5,588 bases of DNA from an uncultured Chlorobiaceae bacterium (lineage in GTDB: Bacteria > Bacteroidota > Chlorobiia > Chlorobiales > Chlorobiaceae): contig CAIVCU010000276.1 of NCBI GenBank assembly GCA_903904495.1, positions 1 through 5,588 of the forward strand, in the 5' to 3' direction. How positions within the stretch are numbered: position 1 is the stretch's first letter; each line of letters begins with the position of its first letter. The notes beneath the pieces are model-generated. The model searched no databases. It saw nothing but the letters and a program-made list of their open reading frames with translations, and was not told where the DNA came from. Positions 5,414 to 5,588 of the stretch are shown piece by piece. The position numbers were made by a program, and so were the translations under genes.

Positions 5414-5588
5414 TCAACATTCCTCAAGAGCGTTCTGAAGGTCGGCTTCAAGGTCGCTGGCATTTTCCAGCCCGACAGAGATGCGTACAAGGTTATCGTT
5501 GCATTTTCTTCTGCGTCTTTCCTCTTCAGAAAGCGCGCCAAGTGTCATTTTTGCGGGAGATGCGATAAGCGATTCTACACCACCGAGA
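5414..5588 (-). CDS. Cys/Met-metabolism PLP-dependent enzyme, C-terminal end (partial)
   Basis: This is the last 57 codons of a gene that starts beyond the window; the complete codons begin at base 5587. The sequence LGGVESLIASPAKMT followed by NDNLVRISVGLEN and a final LEADLQNALEEC is the standard C-terminus of the trans-sulfuration family (cystathionine gamma-synthase, cystathionine beta/gamma-lyase, O-acetylhomoserine sulfhydrylase). In this family the LGGVES and R-(L/I)-S-V-G-(L/I)-E segments contribute to the substrate carboxylate site; the Arg of VRISVG is present. Which member it is cannot be decided without the N-terminal and PLP-lysine regions. It ends 30 nt before thiS on the same strand with no terminator visible, so the thi genes may be transcribed from its promoter. 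The run of Arg and Lys (EEERRRRKC) is more basic than I recall for the family but falls in a variable loop. Confidence 0.9.
   Translation of the reverse strand, partial: LGGVESLIASPAKMTLGALSEEERRRRKCNDNLVRISVGLENASDLEADLQNALEEC

Overview
All convincing genes in this window lie on the minus strand, so the order of transcription runs from high to low coordinates. The best-defined part is a thiamine thiazole-synthesis cluster, thiS-thiG-thiH-thiF (5383 down to 2542). It follows the last 57 codons of a PLP-dependent trans-sulfuration enzyme (5588-5414). The oxygen-sensitive tyrosine lyase ThiH, with no glycine oxidase ThiO in view, points to an anaerobe. Gene order, protein character and moderate GC would fit a green sulfur bacterium (Chlorobium/Pelodictyon type), but that assignment is inference from memory, not a database result.

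Region by region: 5588-5414 is the C-terminus of a cystathionine gamma-synthase/O-acetylhomoserine sulfhydrylase-type enzyme. After a 30-nt gap come thiS, thiG, thiH and thiF, which are tightly packed (24-nt gap, 4-nt overlap, 2-nt gap). Together they would make ThiS thiocarboxylate and the thiazole ring: ThiF adenylates ThiS, ThiH cleaves tyrosine to dehydroglycine, and ThiG condenses dehydroglycine, deoxyxylulose phosphate and ThiS sulfur. No TPP riboswitch is visible before thiS, so any such control must lie upstream of the window.

A 102-nt intergenic region (2541-2440), with a gapped inverted repeat, separates thiF from a second group. That group is an unrecognised 241-aa protein with a C-terminal two-helix membrane hairpin (2439-1714) and, 36 nt later, a DUF2127 membrane protein (1677-1228). 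The next spacer carries a weak terminator-like hairpin and a perfect 21-bp palindrome at 1123-1143. The palindrome sits just before a small exported, tyrosine-rich protein with a Gly/Arg/Asp-rich tail (1114-506). After 28 nt begins a magnesium-type P-type ATPase, whose first 159 residues are present (477-1) and whose remainder lies beyond the window.

No clear new multi-gene system is evident. The points most worth a second look are the operator-like palindrome, the ThiF homologue lacking the usual sulfur-relay cysteine, the linkage of trans-sulfuration and thiazole genes, and the unexplained exported protein next to the ion pump. No tRNA, rRNA, CRISPR array or insertion sequence was seen.
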